This document shows, one piece after another, positions 17,126-26,448 of a stretch of 56,000 bases of DNA. Source of the DNA: Clostridia bacterium (GTDB lineage: Bacteria; Bacillota; Clostridia; Oscillospirales; Butyricicoccaceae). Position numbers and translations under genes: made by a program. How positions within the stretch are numbered: position 1 is the first letter of the stretch; each line of letters starts with the position of its first letter. Below the pieces are notes generated by a model. It did no database searches and was not told the DNA's origin. It saw nothing but the letters and a program-made list of their open reading frames with translations. Where the stretch lies: contig JAJPXP010000056.1 in assembly GCA_021205365.1 (NCBI GenBank), positions 1 to 56,000 of the forward strand. Direction: 5' to 3'.

Positions 17126-19457
17126 GACACTGAACAATGTAATGAAGATGGACAGGGAAAAATTCAAGGTTCCCAAGTCGGTACAAGATGTGATTCCGAT
17201 TCGGACGATCTGGGCGGACGGCATTTTTCAAGTTGGAAAAACGAAGTTTTCCAAGACCTTTCAATTTACAGATATCAATTATGCCGTAGCTGATCCAAAC
17301 GATCAGGAAAAGATGTTCCGAGGATATGCAACCTTGATCAACACGTTGGAAGCTGGAGCAACGACCAAGATTACCATCAACAACCGTCGTCTGAACCGGG
17401 CCAATTTTGAACAGAATATCCTGTTGCCAATGGCCGGTGACGGATTAGATCATTACCGCGCGGAATACAATCGGATGATGATGGACAAGGCGATGGGTTC
17501 CAGCAGCATTGTGCAGGACAAGTACATTACGGTCTCAGTCTACAAGCGGAATATCGAAGAGGCCAGAAGCTGTTTTAAGCGAATTGGCGCAAATCTGTCC
17601 GCCCACTTTTCGCGGCTGTCCTCCAAATGCTACCCACTGGAAGCGGTAGAACGCCTGCGGATTTTTTATGACTTCTTCCGAGCGGGGGAAGAAGCAGAAT
17701 TTGCCTACAATTTGAACCAGTCCATGAGAAAAGGACATAGCTTTAAGGATTATATCTGCCCAGATACCTTCGAATTTGAAGGCGATTATTTTCGCATGGG
17801 GGATCGTTATGGCAGAGTGCTTTTCTTGCGGGATTATGCGACTTTCATCAAAGATGATCTGGTCACAAATTTGTGTGACTTGAACCGCAGCATGATGCTG
17901 TCTATTGATGTCATCCCTGTTCCGACGGATGAGGCGGTACGGGAGGTAGAAAATCGTCTGTTGGGTGTCGAGACGAACGTGACCAACTGGCAGCGCAGAC
18001 AGAATCAGAACAATAACTTTTCCGCCGCTGTTCCGTATGACATGGAGCAGCAGAGAGGGGAACTGCGTGAGTTCATGGATGATTTGACGGCGCACGACCA
18101 GCGTATGACCTTCAGCGTCATGACCATCGTGCATACCGCAGAAACAAAAGAACAGTTGGACAGCGACACAGAGGCATTGCTCTCCATCGCCAGCGCAGGC
18201 GTCTGCCAGATTGCAACGCTAAAGTATCAGCAGATGGATGGTTTAAATACTGCTTTGCCCTATGGCGTACGAAGGATTGATGCACTGCGGACGCTGACAA
18301 CGGACAGCCTTGCCGCGTTTATGCCGTTTCATGTGCAGGAGATTTATCACAGCAACGGCATGTATTACGGTCAGAATGCAATCAGTAAAAATATGATTAT
18401 TGCGGACCGACATCGGCTGTTGAACGGCAATTCCTTTATCTTGGGTGTTTCCGGTTCCGGTAAATCATTTACCGCAAAGCAGGAAATGATCGGCGTCATT
18501 CTGGCTGATCCCAATGCGGATATTATCATCATTGATCCGGAGCGAGAGTGTTCGCTGCTGATTCATGAAATGCGTGGTGAAGTCATCCACATTTCTGCAA
18601 CCAGTGACAATCATATCAATGCGATGGATATGAACTCCGATTACGACGATGAGGGCAATCCGATGGTGCTGAAATCCGAGTTTATCATGTCGCTGTGCGA
18701 ACAGCTGATGGATGGCGCAAAGCTGGGGGCAAAACAGAAGTCGATCATTGACCGATGCACCGCCCTGACCTATCGCTATTATCTTCAGGGCAACTATATG
18801 GGGATTCCGCCCACATTGCAGGATTTGCGAGAAGTTCTGTTGAAACAGCCGGAGCCGGAAGCGCATGAGATTGCTCTGGAGCTGGAGCTGTTTACCGAAG
18901 GTTCGCTGAATACCTTCGCCAAGCAGACCAATGTGAATACAGACAGCCGCCTGATCTGCTATGACATTCTGGATTTGGGTAAGCAGCTCATGCCGATTGG
19001 TATGCTGGTCGTGCTAGATAATATTCTCAACCGCATCACACGCAACCGTGCCCAGAAGCGGAATACCTTTATCTTTATTGATGAAATTTATCTGATGTTT
19101 CAGCATGAGTATTCCGCCAACTTCCTGTTTAAGCTGTGGAAGCGTGTCCGGAAGTACGGCGCTTTCTGCACCGGTATCACGCAGAACGTAACCGATCTGT
19201 TGGAGAGCCATACCGCGCAGGCCATGCTGTCCAACAGTGAGTTTATCATTATGCTCAATCAGGCGGCACCGGACAGAGAGAAACTGGCGGAGCTTCTGAC
19301 CATCTCGAATGAACAGCTTGGCTATATCACGGATGTTGGCGTTGGGGAAGGGTTGATGAAGATTGGCAGTTCGCTCATTCCATTTGTCAACGATTTCCCA
19401 AAGGATATTGCGCCGCAGATGTACCGATTGATGACAACCAAATTCAGTGAATTGTAA
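17118..19457 (+). CDS. VirB4-like conjugation ATPase
   Basis: A 779-residue ATPase with Walker A GVSGSGKS at 443-450, a DIIIIDPERE strand, and Walker B FIFIDEIYLM with D655/E656. The CTGITQNVTDLL and LNQAAPDREKLAELL stretches are typical of the C-terminal ATPase domain. It powers assembly of, and transfer through, the type IV channel at the cytoplasmic side. It starts inside prgI, which implies coupled translation. Confidence 0.92.
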   Translation: MIKTLNNVMKMDREKFKVPKSVQDVIPIRTIWADGIFQVGKTKFSKTFQFTDINYAVADPNDQEKMFRGYATLINTLEAGATTKITINNRRLNRANFEQNILLPMAGDGLDHYRAEYNRMMMDKAMGSSSIVQDKYITVSVYKRNIEEARSCFKRIGANLSAHFSRLSSKCYPLEAVERLRIFYDFFRAGEEAEFAYNLNQSMRKGHSFKDYICPDTFEFEGDYFRMGDRYGRVLFLRDYATFIKDDLVTNLCDLNRSMMLSIDVIPVPTDEAVREVENRLLGVETNVTNWQRRQNQNNNFSAAVPYDMEQQRGELREFMDDLTAHDQRMTFSVMTIVHTAETKEQLDSDTEALLSIASAGVCQIATLKYQQMDGLNTALPYGVRRIDALRTLTTDSLAAFMPFHVQEIYHSNGMYYGQNAISKNMIIADRHRLLNGNSFILGVSGSGKSFTAKQEMIGVILADPNADIIIIDPERECSLLIHEMRGEVIHISATSDNHINAMDMNSDYDDEGNPMVLKSEFIMSLCEQLMDGAKLGAKQKSIIDRCTALTYRYYLQGNYMGIPPTLQDLREVLLKQPEPEAHEIALELELFTEGSLNTFAKQTNVNTDSRLICYDILDLGKQLMPIGMLVVLDNILNRITRNRAQKRNTFIFIDEIYLMFQHEYSANFLFKLWKRVRKYGAFCTGITQNVTDLLESHTAQAMLSNSEFIIMLNQAAPDREKLAELLTISNEQLGYITDVGVGEGLMKIGSSLIPFVNDFPKDIAPQMYRLMTTKFSEL

Positions 19458-19468
19458 AGGAAAATTTC

Positions 19469-19552
19469 ATGAAGAAAATATGGTGCGTGATTGCCGCTGT
19501 TTCCCTTTTGGGGACAGCGGTATTTTTTATTCGCAAGAAGATTAGAAGGTGA
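19469..19552 (+). CDS. 27-residue single-pass membrane peptide
   Basis: A frame MKKIWCVIAAVSLLGTAVFFIRKKIRR fills the gap between virB4 and the hydrolase gene, with AAAGGA 8 bases upstream and 4 bases to the next start. It has one hydrophobic segment flanked by basic residues. Its tight placement favours a real gene. It could be an assembly helper of the channel; function unknown. Confidence 0.5.
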   Translation: MKKIWCVIAAVSLLGTAVFFIRKKIRR

Positions 19553-19556
19553 AAAA

Positions 19557-21422
19557 ATGGCAGAAATCAAAAAGAAATCCGCCATGGGGCACAGTACCCG
19601 CATGATAGATCGTACGGCTGACGCGGGGACACGGATCAAAAATGTTGCGCTGAAAACACGGGATGCAGCGCAAAAAAATGAGGGAAAAGAGGATAGTTCG
19701 CCTTCTGCGTATGCATCTGAGCGCATAACAAATGTATCAAAATTGGCAGCGGGAAAGGCGGCACAACAGTTTTATCAGCGTGGAAAAGAAAGCGTCAAAA
19801 CTACACAGAACAATATACAAAAAACTGCGGATGCAGTACAACGATTCAAGGCGCAGCAGGCGGCGAAAACTGCTAAAAATCAGCAGAGACAGGGAACCAC
19901 GCAGGCTCAGGGTACTGTGCAGAGAACGTCACAAGCGGGAAATCAGCAGTCTGCAAGACCAATCACTCCACAGAGTCCAACGAAACAGGCAACGATATCG
20001 GGTAGAAAAACTTCGGATTCTTTCGGACAGCTAACCATGGATAGGCCGCAGACACCGACAAGCAGCAGAATTCGATTTTCCGGCAGCAACGGAATGGCCT
20101 CGAACCGGATTGGTAATCGTGCTAGAAGTCCGTCCGTGCGGAATACCGTACGAACTGTGGGGCGATCCGAAAATACGTGCACAGCGATGATAGCGACAGG
20201 GCGGCAGCTGCAAACGGCTAGGACCTCCATTCAATCATCCGGACAGGCTGCTTTTGCCACAGGGCAAGTGATGCAACGAACAATTGCTACATCTCGTCAA
20301 ACAATGCAGACTGCAAGATATACGATTCGCAATGCTTCGGATTTTGTAAGAGCCGTTGCGCAGGCGACTGCTTCTGCGTTTCGGATCACTGTCGGCAGTA
20401 CAAAGGCATTGCTGACAGCTCTGCTTGCCGGGGTATGGCTTTCGGTCATGATTGTTGTTGCAATTGCACTGTTTGGCGGTGCGATGTCGATCACAGGCGG
20501 AACAAACGGCTCAGCCTATGTAGAAGTGAGTGCAGCGGTGCAGGCATATGAGCCGCTGATCCGGCAATATGCAATCCAGTATGGCATTCCCGAATATGTC
20601 GAACTCATTAAAGCGGTTATGATGCAGGAATCTGGCGGAGAAGGCAGCGATCCCATGCAGGCAGCAGAAGGGCCGTATAACACGCAATACCCCAGAACAC
20701 CGAATGGAATCACCGACCCGGATTATTCGATTGCGTGTGGTGTACAGGAGCTGAAAAGCTGTCTGGAACGTGCAGGCGTGGAAAGCCCGATTGATATCGA
20801 GCATATCAGTCTTGCATTACAGGGATACAACTTTGGAAATAGCTACATTTCATGGGCGATCCGCAATTATGGAGGGTATTCTGCGACCAATGCACAGGAA
20901 TTTTCCAACGTTCAGGCAAGCAGGCTGGGCTGGTCAAGCTATGGCGATCCGGAGTACGTGCAGCACGTTTTGCGGTATTATCCATATGGGCGGGTATCCA
21001 CAGGAGGAAATCAGGCGATTGTGGAAATTGCACTTGCTCAGGTTGGAAACCGTGGAGGACAGAAATTCTGGTCGTGGTATGGATACAGCAGTCGTGTATC
21101 ATGGTGTGCGTGTTTTGTCTCATGGTGTGCCGATCAGTGCGGGTATATTGATTCCGGAGCCATCCCGAAACATTCCTACTGCCAGTCGGGAGCGGATTGG
21201 TTCAAATCGCATGGACAATGGCAATCCCGTGAATATGTACCGTCGCCGGGCGATATTATTTACTTCGACTGGAATGGCGATGGGCATACGGAACATGTTG
21301 GCATTGTAGAAAAGGTGGAAAACGGAACAGTTTACACGGTGGAAGGCAATGCGAGCAATACCTGTGCGCAGCGGCATTATCCAGTAGGGGCGAGTGATAT
21401 TTATGGGTATGGAGTTTATTAA
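19557..21422 (+). CDS. VirB1-like cell-wall hydrolase (lysozyme plus CHAP)
   Basis: A 621-residue bifunctional hydrolase. The first 270 residues are Gln/Thr/Arg-rich, basic and disordered. A membrane segment (TKALLTALLAGVWLSVMIVVAIALF, about 282-306) follows. Then comes a lysozyme-like transglycosylase domain (VELIKAVMMQESGG, with its glutamate in QESGG), and a C-terminal CHAP amidase/peptidase with the cysteine in WCACFVSWC and histidine in EHVGIVEKV. It opens peptidoglycan for the transfer channel, like CwlT of Tn916-type systems. The start is ATG 19557; the longer frame from 19491 has no ribosome binding site. Confidence 0.88.
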   Translation: MAEIKKKSAMGHSTRMIDRTADAGTRIKNVALKTRDAAQKNEGKEDSSPSAYASERITNVSKLAAGKAAQQFYQRGKESVKTTQNNIQKTADAVQRFKAQQAAKTAKNQQRQGTTQAQGTVQRTSQAGNQQSARPITPQSPTKQATISGRKTSDSFGQLTMDRPQTPTSSRIRFSGSNGMASNRIGNRARSPSVRNTVRTVGRSENTCTAMIATGRQLQTARTSIQSSGQAAFATGQVMQRTIATSRQTMQTARYTIRNASDFVRAVAQATASAFRITVGSTKALLTALLAGVWLSVMIVVAIALFGGAMSITGGTNGSAYVEVSAAVQAYEPLIRQYAIQYGIPEYVELIKAVMMQESGGEGSDPMQAAEGPYNTQYPRTPNGITDPDYSIACGVQELKSCLERAGVESPIDIEHISLALQGYNFGNSYISWAIRNYGGYSATNAQEFSNVQASRLGWSSYGDPEYVQHVLRYYPYGRVSTGGNQAIVEIALAQVGNRGGQKFWSWYGYSSRVSWCACFVSWCADQCGYIDSGAIPKHSYCQSGADWFKSHGQWQSREYVPSPGDIIYFDWNGDGHTEHVGIVEKVENGTVYTVEGNASNTCAQRHYPVGASDIYGYGVY

Positions 21423-21424
21423 AG

Positions 21425-21453
21425 AAAAAATCCGACCAGTTTTCTGGTCGGAT
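21425..21453 (-). terminator. Minus-strand terminator at the module border
   Basis: Ten-base-pair stem (21430-21439 with 21444-21453). On the minus strand it is followed by a T-run (the A-run at 21425-21430 on the plus strand). It ends the two-gene minus-strand regulator transcript and may also slow readthrough from the conjugation operon. The remaining bases to 21627 hold nothing I can recognise. Confidence 0.7.
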
Positions 21454-21627
21454 CAGCCTCTACATAGCAGATCTTTACATGGAGATAAGGTTATGTAGTA
21501 AGGAAAAGTATGAAAGAAGATTCCAGAGTACTCATGCGCATATGCTTTCCTGAATTTGTTCCACCACATACAACAGAGAGAGTCATTGGAGGTATATACT
21601 CGAATATGAAAATTCGGTACGATCATG

Positions 21628-22185
21628 TTAAGCATTTTTACTGCCTATGTCAAAGCGTTCGGCAGCCTTTTTCTGTCGGTCAATATCCAACTGGAGGGAA
21701 CGTGCTTTTTGGTGTTCCCTACGTATTTGATTGCGTTTACGGCTGCGGAGCAAATTAGGATTCAATATCTTTCCATCCGCATCCAGACGAATATCTTCAA
21801 ATTCTTCGCCATTGATCTCGGCTACGAATGCAGAGAAGGCTTCCCCATCATCTGGATCAATACTCATGCTGAATGCATCCCGATGGGTACGGAAGGTTGC
21901 TTTATACTGAATGACAGTGCTAATCTCCTCACAGCGTTCCAATTGGTCAATGGGAAGGATGTTTTTTCTTTTGACACCTGGAAGTCCACATACAGCCATT
22001 ACATTCCGATCTGTGAGAACTACAACACCGGGATAGCTGTCACGTTTTGTATTGATATTTGCAATGACCGCAGCCCGAACGGATTCATTTTTCTGTAATA
22101 ATATCTGTGCATAATTGACGGACATACGATTGATGAAACCGGCTTTGCGTTTTTGTACTGCCAATACTGCTTCGTTTACTGTCAT
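21628..22185 (-). CDS. Hypothetical protein, possibly PH-like, beside the PTS regulator
   Basis: A 185-residue protein. The middle (about 40-125: VVVLTDRNVMAVCG, NILPIDQLERCEEI, YKATFRTHRDAFSMSI) has the alternating strands of a bacterial PH-like domain. The last 40 residues are strongly basic (NLLRSRKRNQIRREHQKAR) and could touch nucleic acid or membrane. It follows the regulator gene by 17 bases on the same strand, so it is in its operon. The function is not known; a link to the sugar system is inference from position. Confidence 0.6.
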   Translation of the reverse strand: MTVNEAVLAVQKRKAGFINRMSVNYAQILLQKNESVRAAVIANINTKRDSYPGVVVLTDRNVMAVCGLPGVKRKNILPIDQLERCEEISTVIQYKATFRTHRDAFSMSIDPDDGEAFSAFVAEINGEEFEDIRLDADGKILNPNLLRSRKRNQIRREHQKARSLQLDIDRQKKAAERFDIGSKNA

Positions 22186-22202
22186 ATTACAGCCCTCATT
22201 TC

Positions 22203-24122
22203 TTAGTTTCTGAAATTATCGGCAATGGTTTCCTTGAGAAGATTGATAAAATGCTCATAGCTTGGGTCAGGCAGTAGCCTTTCAACAAATGTCCGGTCGG
22301 CAAAGACCTTGGATAGATAGTTCCATAGCTGAAAGGCTTTGGTATTGTTTTTACCGATGCAGACCAACAGTACCAGTCTGACCATATTCTTTTCTTCATC
22401 CCATTCCACAGCTTGCGGCAGTTCGGTAACTGCAACAAAGGAATCAGAGGATACTGCTGCAATCGGATGAGGAGCAGCAATACCGTTTCCGAAGAATGTA
22501 CTACCAAGCTGTTCGCGCTGTAATACAGCATCCTCTAGTGCGCCATCCTCGATCTGGAAATAGGTGGTTGCATGCTTTGCCATTTTTCGGAGAATCGTTT
22601 CCCTTAATTCGCCATTGCGGACAAAAAACAGCTCTTTAGGGAAAATAGATGTAATGTCATCGATACTTCGGAAGCCGTCAATTGCCAGCTTTAAGTTCAT
22701 ATGGTCATGGCGGCTTGGAAAGGGATTGATATAAAAGGCAAGACCCATATCATAAAAGCTTCCTTTTTCAGTGGTCAGAAGAATATCATACAGATCCATA
22801 TGATCTTCCTTTATCTGATCCGGTGTCACAAAAGCAAGCTCAGCGATTTCATCGGACAGCCAGTTCAGAAGTGTCTGACGAAGAAGAATATTTTCACTCT
22901 GCCGCATGGAGGAGATCACAAGAATGCGTTTGGTACCCTGGGCACGCTGCTGCTCCACCAGTGCATTATATAAATGAATGGCAAGAAATGCCGTTTCATC
23001 ATCACGAACACGTTTATTGAATACCTTTTGCAGATATGCTGCGAAATAAATACCAAGATCAAAGCCTTGCGGGAAGTTCTGACGGATATAGTCCACCAGA
23101 TGATTGTCCAACTGCATATCATATTTTAACCGAATAATCAGCGGTGCGGTGTGAAGAGCGAGTGCAATACGCAGCTTAAGATTATCTGTGAGGTCAATGC
23201 CATGCAGATCACGGATTTCTGTCAGTGCTGCCAGAACAAGATCATCCACTTCATGAGAGATCAGGTCGCCGGAGGTGAAATTGCCCTGACCACGCATATA
23301 TAATGTAAGATAAATCATTTCCGTGTCGGGGATACGGATCAGGAATTCTTCGCTGATTCGCTTACAGATAGCCTGTGCAATTTTTTGTTCCGGTTGAAAC
23401 TGTTCCGTTACCTGAAGATCATTTGGAGAAATAAAGAACCAGTCCTGTATACGCTTCAGAGCAACATAAATCTGAACAATGAGATTTTTAAGGGCTGCCT
23501 CCGTAACTGGACGTCGGAATTCAACCAGCGTGTCAACGAGAATATTCTTTACCTTTTCAAGGGTATTATCATCCGAGGCGATCGGAGCAAGGATTCCATC
23601 GGCCGACAGGATAAGATTCTGTTCCAGCATACACAGGCGCTTGTTTACCTCACTGCCGTCAATGACAACTTTGTTGGAGCTTCGGAGCAGCTCTAGATTG
23701 TATTTTTTTAGAACATCAGAGATCCGCTTCAAATCATTGATCAGTGTGGAATGAGAAACAAAGATACTGGTTTCCATATCATATAAGGAGATTGCACGGT
23801 GCTGTTTGAGCAGAAGGAGAAGAATCTGATTGATCCGTTCATTCTGATAGTTTATCGAAACAGAGCTGAACTGGCGGTAGTAGTATTCCTTTACCATTGG
23901 CATCTGGTTCATATCAGTTGCCAGAATACGGCAGCCCTTACGGGCAGTAGATTCAAATGAGATGTATTCTGCATTTTCTAGCTCTCGCTTGATCTGCTTG
24001 ATATCATTCTGTACAGTGCGCAAACTGACTTGCTGCTTTTTGGCGAAATATGCCGCTGTCATATAAACCTCTGGCTTTTCACAGAGTTCAAGGATAATTT
24101 CAAGTTGTCTTTGGTTTAACAC
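22203..24122 (-). CDS. PRD-domain transcriptional regulator with EIIA-like domain (MtlR/BglG type)
   Basis: A 639-residue regulator: N-terminal winged helices (LNQRQLEIILELCEKPEVYMTAAYFAKKQQVSLRTVQNDI), a Mga-like second helix-turn-helix, and two PRD domains (about 190-400). An EIIB-like domain (KRILVISSMRQSENILL) follows, and the usual phosphocysteine is missing. The C-terminal EIIA type-2 domain has its histidine at H552 (GIAAPHP). Proteins of this build are activated or silenced by PTS phosphorylation. It is divergent from the EIIA-IID genes across a 512-bp regulatory region, so it most likely activates that operon. There is no sigma-54 AAA domain, so it is not a LevR-type activator. Confidence 0.88.
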   Translation of the reverse strand: MLNQRQLEIILELCEKPEVYMTAAYFAKKQQVSLRTVQNDIKQIKRELENAEYISFESTARKGCRILATDMNQMPMVKEYYYRQFSSVSINYQNERINQILLLLLKQHRAISLYDMETSIFVSHSTLINDLKRISDVLKKYNLELLRSSNKVVIDGSEVNKRLCMLEQNLILSADGILAPIASDDNTLEKVKNILVDTLVEFRRPVTEAALKNLIVQIYVALKRIQDWFFISPNDLQVTEQFQPEQKIAQAICKRISEEFLIRIPDTEMIYLTLYMRGQGNFTSGDLISHEVDDLVLAALTEIRDLHGIDLTDNLKLRIALALHTAPLIIRLKYDMQLDNHLVDYIRQNFPQGFDLGIYFAAYLQKVFNKRVRDDETAFLAIHLYNALVEQQRAQGTKRILVISSMRQSENILLRQTLLNWLSDEIAELAFVTPDQIKEDHMDLYDILLTTEKGSFYDMGLAFYINPFPSRHDHMNLKLAIDGFRSIDDITSIFPKELFFVRNGELRETILRKMAKHATTYFQIEDGALEDAVLQREQLGSTFFGNGIAAPHPIAAVSSDSFVAVTELPQAVEWDEEKNMVRLVLLVCIGKNNTKAFQLWNYLSKVFADRTFVERLLPDPSYEHFINLLKETIADNFRN

Positions 24123-24324
24123 GGCAATACTTCCTTTGCATTTCTATTTTATAGTGACCTGCAACTTACTATGGAACTTCATACAGCTTCATACGGATAT
24201 CTTGCTGAGACTCTCATAATCTGCGGATGTCATGCAGCATTTTATGTATTCCTTTCGCTGATTCAGTTCAAATCATGTATCAATCATAGCATTAAATAAC
24301 CAGTGTGTCCAATCAAATTATTTC

Positions 24325-24445
24325 GCAATTTGCCGAATTTTCCCGAAATGAAAGCCACTTCTAAAGCAAAAGAATTGCGCAATTAAATTTTTGTGCAATT
24401 TCGCAATTGTATTCAATGCTACATGCACAAGGAGTACGAAATTGC
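24325..24445. promoter_or_regulatory. Array of six GCAATT/AATTGC half-sites
   Basis: Half-sites at 24325-24330, 24373-24378, 24379-24384 (the last two form a perfect 12-base palindrome), 24395-24400, 24403-24408 and 24440-24445. All lie upstream of the PTS promoter in the 512-bp gap between the divergent regulator and EIIA. This is the likely binding array of the PRD regulator (inference). The rest of the gap (24123-24324) shows only a short direct repeat of TTCATAC. Confidence 0.6.
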
Positions 24446-24489
24446 GGGATTTAAACGAAAACAATTTGTGCATGCTGATGAAAAAAGCA

Positions 24490-24545
24490 TGCTATGATAA
24501 AGCTATCATAAGCCAACTTTTGAAATGACCGTAAAATGCCGGTCA
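24490..24545 (+). promoter_or_regulatory. Extended -10 promoter and leader dyads of the PTS operon
   Basis: An extended -10 (TGC then TATAAT-like TATGAT at 24493-24498) has no good -35, as expected for an activator-dependent promoter. The -10 is inside a dyad with 7-base arms (24493-24499 and 24504-24510). A second dyad follows in the leader (TGACCG/CGGTCA, 24526-24545). Two GCATGC hexamers, about 11 bases apart, sit just upstream. Confidence 0.5.
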
Positions 24546-24634
24546 CAGAGGTAAATTATAATCTTGTTGTTCTCTCATTATAAATGCTATTTGACTGCGG
24601 CTTATGAAATCGAAAATGAAAGGATGATCTGCGA

Positions 24635-25075
24635 ATGGGCAACCCAAAGTATCGTGTTGTCCTCGTCTCACATGGCGAGCAGTCCAAGGGTATGCTGGAC
24701 ACTGTTCAGATGCTTCTTGGTTCACAGGTAAATATCGCTGCGTATTCACTGTATCCGCAGCAGACAGTAAACGATCTCAGTGTAATGCTTGAGAAAGAAG
24801 TAACAGAATATGGCGCGGAAAACATTATCTTTATGACCGAGCTGATGCACGGTTCTCCGTTTAACGCTGTTGTTTCTCTGACCAGAGAGCATGACATCTA
24901 TCATATCACTGGCATGAATCTAGCAATGCTGATGGCCGTATTGATGGAGCGTGACGAGGAAACAGCAACTGCAGAAAGTATGTGCGAAGCAGCAATTGGG
25001 GCAGCGTCTGAAAGCTATGCCGATGTAAGAAAATTATTAGCAGCATCCGATACAGATGAGGAGGAAGATGTATGA
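24635..25075 (+). CDS. PTS EIIA component, mannose class
   Basis: A 146-residue cytoplasmic EIIA of the mannose class. The phosphorylated histidine is H13 in VVLVSHGEQSKGM. The Rossmann-like fold shows in IIFMTELMHGSPFN. It takes phosphate from HPr and passes it to EIIB. The start is ATG 24635, with AAAGGA upstream. It overlaps EIIB by 4 bases (ATGA). The acidic tail ending DTDEEEDV is longer than usual. Confidence 0.92.
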   Translation: MGNPKYRVVLVSHGEQSKGMLDTVQMLLGSQVNIAAYSLYPQQTVNDLSVMLEKEVTEYGAENIIFMTELMHGSPFNAVVSLTREHDIYHITGMNLAMLMAVLMERDEETATAESMCEAAIGAASESYADVRKLLAASDTDEEEDV

Positions 25076-25575
25076 GAAATGTGGTACTGGCACGCGTTGA
25101 TGACCGTTTGATCCATGGTGAAGTTGTAACGGCATGGACGCCGAATTCCAAGGCAAATAAGATCATGATTATTGACGACGAGGTCGCTAAGGATACCTTT
25201 AACGTCCGTGTTGTTAAGGCTCTGGCTCCAGCAGGAACCAAGGTCATCGTATATAATGTTGACAAGGCTGCGGAGAAGCTCATGGTAAAGGGCGTGGATG
25301 GCGAACGTATTATGCTTCTTGCCAAAACTCCGACAACCTTCTACCGTCTGATTCAGGCAGGCGTACCGATCAAGGAAGTTAACCTTGGCGGTGCCGGAAT
25401 CCGTGGTGAGCGTCAGCCGTTCATCAACAATGTAGCACTCAATCCGGAAGAAGTTCTAGCATGTGAATCTATGCAGAAGGGCGGCTGCCGTGTATATTAC
25501 CAGTTGGTTCCGGAACAGGGCGTCATTGAAATTGATGACGCTGTGCAGAAGGCAAAGGCAAATTTCGGTTTATAA
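25072..25575 (+). CDS. PTS EIIB component, mannose class
   Basis: A 167-residue EIIB. The active histidine is H15 in RVDDRLIHGEVVTAW. The family signatures NKIMIIDDEVAKDTFN and VNLGGAGIRGERQPF are present. It transfers phosphate from EIIA to the sugar held by EIIC/EIID. Full length for the family. Translationally coupled to EIIA. Confidence 0.93.
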   Translation: MRNVVLARVDDRLIHGEVVTAWTPNSKANKIMIIDDEVAKDTFNVRVVKALAPAGTKVIVYNVDKAAEKLMVKGVDGERIMLLAKTPTTFYRLIQAGVPIKEVNLGGAGIRGERQPFINNVALNPEEVLACESMQKGGCRVYYQLVPEQGVIEIDDAVQKAKANFGL

Positions 25576-25624
25576 TACAAACTGATCTACTTTTTACAAT
25601 TAAAAAAAGAAAGGAAGTTAAGGT

Positions 25625-26428
25625 ATGTCAATCATAACTGCAATTATCCTTGGTATTATCTACTGGCTAGGCGAAGCAAACCTGCCTTTCGTCGGTCTGT
25701 GGACACTGCAGAGACCTTTGGTCTGCGGATTTATCACTGGTATTGTGTTGGGTGATCCGCTTACCGGCGCAGTCGTAGGCGGTACCATCAACCTCGTATA
25801 TCTGGGTTTTATCTCCGCTGGCGGCTCTATGCCAGCAGATATGGCTTTAGCTGGTGTTCTTGGTACAGCATATGCAATTACTGGAAATCTGGATGCTGAC
25901 ACCGCGCTGGCAATCGCAGTTCCAATTGGCCTGCTGGGTACCATCGTTTGGTACCTGCGCATGACCATTGACTCCGTATTCGTACATATGGGAGACAGGT
26001 GGGTAGCAGAAGGCAAGTTCAACCGTCTGTATCTGTCCAATGTGATCTTGCCGCAGATTTTCTCTGCAATTATTTGTGTTATTCCATGTATGCTCGCTGC
26101 AAAGTTCGGCGCGGCATACATCCAGACATTCATTGATTTCTGCGCTGGCAAGCCGCTGCAGATTTTCCAGGTTATCGGCGGTCTGATGCCTGCTCTTGGT
26201 ATTGCAATTACCCTGCAGTACATCTTTAAGGGCGAAGCACGTATTTTCCTGTTCCTCGGCTTTATGATTGCAACCGTTTCCGGTCTGACGCTGATTGAGC
26301 AGGGCATTATAGGTCTGATTATGGCTATCATCTACATCCAACTAGCTGACCGTGTTCCGGCAAGAGCTGCTGCAGGCGGTGCGCCTGTTGACGTGGAAGA
26401 TCCGGATTACGATCCGGATGATGACTAA
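25625..26428 (+). CDS. PTS EIIC component, mannose class
   Basis: A 267-residue membrane permease with multiple hydrophobic helices and the class signature GDPLTGAVVGGTINLVYLGFISAGGSMPAD near residues 41-70. With EIID it forms the sugar channel. It starts at ATG 25625, 49 bases after EIIB. Its acidic tail (VDVEDPDYDPDDD) mirrors that of EIIA. The substrate cannot be read from the sequence. Confidence 0.92.
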   Translation: MSIITAIILGIIYWLGEANLPFVGLWTLQRPLVCGFITGIVLGDPLTGAVVGGTINLVYLGFISAGGSMPADMALAGVLGTAYAITGNLDADTALAIAVPIGLLGTIVWYLRMTIDSVFVHMGDRWVAEGKFNRLYLSNVILPQIFSAIICVIPCMLAAKFGAAYIQTFIDFCAGKPLQIFQVIGGLMPALGIAITLQYIFKGEARIFLFLGFMIATVSGLTLIEQGIIGLIMAIIYIQLADRVPARAAAGGAPVDVEDPDYDPDDD

Positions 26429-26448
26429 TCAAAGGAGGTTCAATACAA

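Noticed and set aside
24123-24634. Sigma-54 promoter for the PTS operon
   Set aside because: No GG-N10-GC type -24/-12 element is seen, and the regulator lacks the AAA domain of LevR-type activators.
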